The notes under the pieces are model-generated. The model saw only the letters and a list, made by a program, of their open reading frames with translations, did not search any database and had not been told where the DNA came from. The translations under genes were made by a program, and so were the position numbers. Below, piece by piece: positions 5,565 through 7,451 of a DNA stretch of 7,451 nt. The stretch spans positions 1 to 7,451 of the forward strand of contig JAITJB010000033.1 in assembly GCA_031279155.1 (NCBI GenBank), written 5' to 3'. This DNA comes from Deltaproteobacteria bacterium. GTDB lineage: Bacteria; Desulfobacterota; Desulfarculia; Adiutricales; Adiutricaceae. Each line of letters opens with the position of its first letter. Positions within the stretch are counted from its first letter, which is position 1.

Positions 5565-6671
5565 ATGACCCGAGTTAATTCCAAGGCCAGGAAAGACAAC
5601 TCGAACGGCGATTTTGACTACCCGGGAGACTCTATCGCCATCTGTAAGACCAGCGCAATTGATCCCTTGGAAGGGCTAAACTTAAGCTCCCGCTTTCGAA
5701 CGGTGGCCGTGATCACCAATGGTTCAAGCGTCCCGGGCTTAGGCGATATCGGCCCCTTAGCGGCTCTACCCTTAGTTGAGGCCAAGTGCCGCCTGATAAA
5801 CAAGATGAGCGACTTAACGGCCATGCCTCTGGCCATCAACTCTTCGGGGGCCGATGAAACCATCCGGCTAATAGACGCCCTCTCCCCGTCCTTAGGCGCC
5901 GTCAACCTCGAGGCCTTCGGCGACGCCGGGGCGCTTATCATTAAGCGCCGGGTTTCCGAAGCCGGGGAAATACCGATTTACCTAGATTCCTTAGATGGCC
6001 TTCCGGTTATCTGTTTGGCCGCCTTACACAACGCCCTTAAGGTGGTCGAAAAGAAAATGACCGAGGTCCGCATAGTCATAGCCGGCGGGGCCATCACGGG
6101 CCTAGCCTTAGTTGACTTTTTAAGATTAGCCGGGGCCTCTGACGTCGTAGTCTGCGACCGGCTTGGAGCCATCCACAGGGGCCGAAGCGGCCCCACCAAT
6201 TGGGTCAAGGAAGAACTGGCCTCGAAAACTAATCCTAGGCAAGTTAAGGGAAGTCTTCCTAAGGTTACCTCCGGTAGCGACGTACTTATTTTACTATCTG
6301 ACGCCAGTCCCCCCAAAGAGATAACCCAGGCCATGGCGCCTAAGGCCATTATCTTAAACTTTTCCTCGGCCACCTCTAACTCTTTAGGCGGGCCCTTGAT
6401 TTATGCTTCGGTTAAAGACGTGTCCTTTAACCTTTTGACCCCGGCTCTGATATTTTCCGGGTTATTAAAGGGCGTTTTAGAGGCCAAGGCCCGGCAGTTA
6501 AACGCCCCCATGAAAATGGCTGCGGCCATGGCCTTAGCCCACCTGGTCCCGGAAAACTGCCTGAGCTCAAATTCCATTGTCCCGGCCCTAACCAAACCCA
6601 ACTTAGTTGCGGCCCTATCAGAAGCTGTGGCCGCCGCCGCCGCCGCTAGCGGCGCCAGCCGCCTATTGTGA
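5565..6671 (+). CDS. Malic-enzyme homologue with degraded metal and NAD sites (probable pseudoenzyme)
   Basis: Malic enzymes oxidatively decarboxylate malate to pyruvate with NAD(P) and a divalent metal. These 368 residues follow the bacterial family end to end: VAVITNGSSVPGLGDIGPLAALPLVE (split 47-60 and 61-72), VNLEAFGD (113-120), LAALHNALK (151-159), CDRLGAIHRGR (197-207), KTNP (221-224) and MKMAAAMALAHLV (316-328). Kept residues: Y19 (the YTPG-type Tyr, here YPG) and catalytic Lys K74. Lost: NLED is NLEA (Asp to A117); HDDQHG is LDSLDG (140-145), removing the second metal Asp; the GxGxxG loop is GGAITG (174-179); and the PNQVNN segment near 284-292 is not recognisable. The first 18 residues are poorly conserved and the C-terminus ends in an Ala tract. 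Catalysis as a malic enzyme looks unlikely, so a regulatory or altered role is inferred. GGA at 5556-5558 precedes ATG 5565. Its stop overlaps the next start. Confidence 0.88.
   Translation: MTRVNSKARKDNSNGDFDYPGDSIAICKTSAIDPLEGLNLSSRFRTVAVITNGSSVPGLGDIGPLAALPLVEAKCRLINKMSDLTAMPLAINSSGADETIRLIDALSPSLGAVNLEAFGDAGALIIKRRVSEAGEIPIYLDSLDGLPVICLAALHNALKVVEKKMTEVRIVIAGGAITGLALVDFLRLAGASDVVVCDRLGAIHRGRSGPTNWVKEELASKTNPRQVKGSLPKVTSGSDVLILLSDASPPKEITQAMAPKAIILNFSSATSNSLGGPLIYASVKDVSFNLLTPALIFSGLLKGVLEAKARQLNAPMKMAAAMALAHLVPENCLSSNSIVPALTKPNLVAALSEAVAAAAAASGASRLL
6668..6671 (+). other. GTGA stop-start overlap coupling the malic-like gene to the pspF-like gene
   Basis: GTG (6668-6670) starts the PspF-like frame and TGA (6669-6671) ends the malic-enzyme-like frame. 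This 4-nt overlap is a classic arrangement for re-initiation by the terminating ribosome. No good Shine-Dalgarno precedes the GTG, which strengthens the case for coupling and for expression of both proteins in linked amounts. Confidence 0.8.
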
Positions 6672-7451
6672 GCGAGACAGTAGTTCAAGGACTGTCGGAA
6701 TTATTGGGCGAATCGGAAAGTCTGCTCCGAGTCAAAGAGCGCCTATCGCAAGCCGCCAAAGTCGACCGACCAGTTCTGATCTTAGGCGCCCGAGGCACGG
6801 GTAAAGAACTGGCCGCCGCCCGCCTCCACTTCCTATCCCCCCGCTGGCACGGACCCTACATTACCCTAAATTGCGCAGCCCTAGCCCCGAGCCTGTTAGA
6901 CTCTGAGCTCTTCGGCTTTGAGGCTGGATCTTTTACCGGCGCGGTTAAAAGGCGGCCAGGCCGCTTTGAAGCGGCCAATGGCGGGACTTTATTTTTAGAT
7001 GAAATAAGCCATCTGACCTTAGAAGCCCAAGCTAGGATCTTAAGGGTCGTCGAATACGGTAGTTTTCAGTCGATTGGTAGCACCACTGAGCGCCGGGTCG
7101 ACGTCAGAGTGACGGCGGCCACCAACGCCGATCTGCGCCGTATGTGTAGAGAGGGTACATTTTTGCCCGATCTGTGGGATCGCTTAAGTTTTGAGGTCAT
7201 TACCCTCCCGCCCTTATCTAAGCGCCCGGGCGACATAAGCTTATTGGCCAATTATTTTGCCGCCCGCATGGCCCGCGAGCTGGGCTTTGAGGCGCCTCCG
7301 ATCTTTTCAGAACCTGCTCTGGCCGCCTTGGAGGCTTACAGCTGGCCGGGTAACGTTCGGGAACTTAAAAACGTCATCGAACGAGCTGTCTACCGCCGGG
7401 GCGTAGATGGCGGCCAGGCTAGGCTGGAGCCTTGGGATCTGCAACTCGATA
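6668..7451 (+). CDS. pspF: PspF-like sigma-54 enhancer-binding protein, N-terminal AAA+ part (3' end outside window)
   Basis: 261 codons are visible; E. coli PspF, the activator of the phage-shock (membrane stress) regulon, has 325. As in PspF there is no receiver: the AAA+ domain starts almost at residue 1 (LLGESESLL). Aligned motifs, offset 4 from E. coli: Walker A GARGTGKE (40-47), LSPRWHGPY with W60 (E. coli W56, needed for PspA inhibition), LNCAAL with the switch N68, GSFTGA (87-92, normally GAFTGA), RPGRFEAANGGTLFLDE (97-112 including Walker B), ATNADL (151-156) and SWPGNVRELKNVIERAVYR (225-243). Odd: the E. coli R162 position is L166, while R168 is kept as R172. The Fis-type DNA-binding domain should lie beyond the edge. 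GTG 6668 is chosen because it gives a PspF-length N-terminus and overlaps the upstream stop. No psp structural gene is visible, so the regulon is unproven. Confidence 0.92.
   Translation, partial: MSETVVQGLSELLGESESLLRVKERLSQAAKVDRPVLILGARGTGKELAAARLHFLSPRWHGPYITLNCAALAPSLLDSELFGFEAGSFTGAVKRRPGRFEAANGGTLFLDEISHLTLEAQARILRVVEYGSFQSIGSTTERRVDVRVTAATNADLRRMCREGTFLPDLWDRLSFEVITLPPLSKRPGDISLLANYFAARMARELGFEAPPIFSEPALAALEAYSWPGNVRELKNVIERAVYRRGVDGGQARLEPWDLQLD

Noticed and set aside
5978..6373. Open frame of 131 codons on the minus strand opposite the malic-like gene
   Set aside because: It lies wholly opposite a strongly recognisable gene, matches no family I know, and reflects GC-rich antisense codons.
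6631..6660. GCC trinucleotide run near the end of the malic-like gene
   Set aside because: A short poly-Ala tail made from the genome's preferred Ala codon; no sign of a regulatory or mobile repeat.
6607..6804. 65-codon + strand frame spanning the malic-like/pspF junction
   Set aside because: It is out of frame with two recognisable proteins and low-complexity at the start; the true frame here is the PspF-like gene from 6668.
6845..6860. TGGCACG resembling the -24 part of a sigma-54 promoter
   Set aside because: It lies inside the PspF-like coding region, encoding the conserved Trp60-His segment, and the -12 side reads CTACA rather than TTGCA.

Overview
This 7.45 kb window comes from a bacterial chromosome. 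It holds eight protein-coding genes, all on the + strand and very tightly packed: gaps are 8 to 54 nt and the last junction overlaps by 4 nt. The first and last genes run off the window edges. I see no tRNA, rRNA, CRISPR array, insertion sequence or convincing terminator. Nothing on the minus strand looks like a real gene, and no stretch over 300 bases lacks a gene. Two sigma-54 enhancer-binding proteins (one PspF-like), a stand-alone copy of a Cys motif usually found at the ends of sensor proteins, and the overall gene style suggest a Gram-negative, Desulfobacterota (delta-proteobacterial)-like organism. That placement is an inference of modest confidence. Codon use is distinctive: alanine is almost always GCC, while leucine often uses TTA, CTA and CTT and, in places, very little CTG.

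Layout: (1) the C-terminal two thirds of a diverged phosphoglycerate kinase, 2-751; (2) a stand-alone CinA C-terminal-type nicotinamide-nucleotide amidase, 788-1327; (3) a 93-residue coiled-coil plus Cys-motif protein, 1369-1650; (4) a YchF/DUF933-like protein with an intact TGS domain but a ruined nucleotide site, 1666-2760; (5) a DUF2461 protein, 2769-3539; (6) a 644-residue sigma-54 response regulator with a Gly-Ala repeat linker and two Fis-type helix-turn-helix segments, 3594-5528; (7) a malic-enzyme homologue with damaged metal and NAD motifs, 5565-6671; (8) the start of a PspF-like sigma-54 activator, 6668 to the right edge, whose GTG start overlaps the stop of gene 7.

Together the genes mix central carbon metabolism (a phosphoglycerate kinase, a malic-enzyme relative), NAD-cycle repair (PncC) and sigma-54 control. 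The most unusual theme is that three homologues of well-known enzymes (phosphoglycerate kinase, YchF and malic enzyme) have lost signature residues while staying full-length, intact reading frames. The most promising unit is the translationally coupled pair of malic-enzyme-like pseudoenzyme and PspF-like activator. That activator carries a GSFTGA loop instead of GAFTGA and has lost one of the two arginines of the PspF finger region. A role for the pseudoenzyme as a regulator or sensor is a hypothesis, not something the sequence proves.
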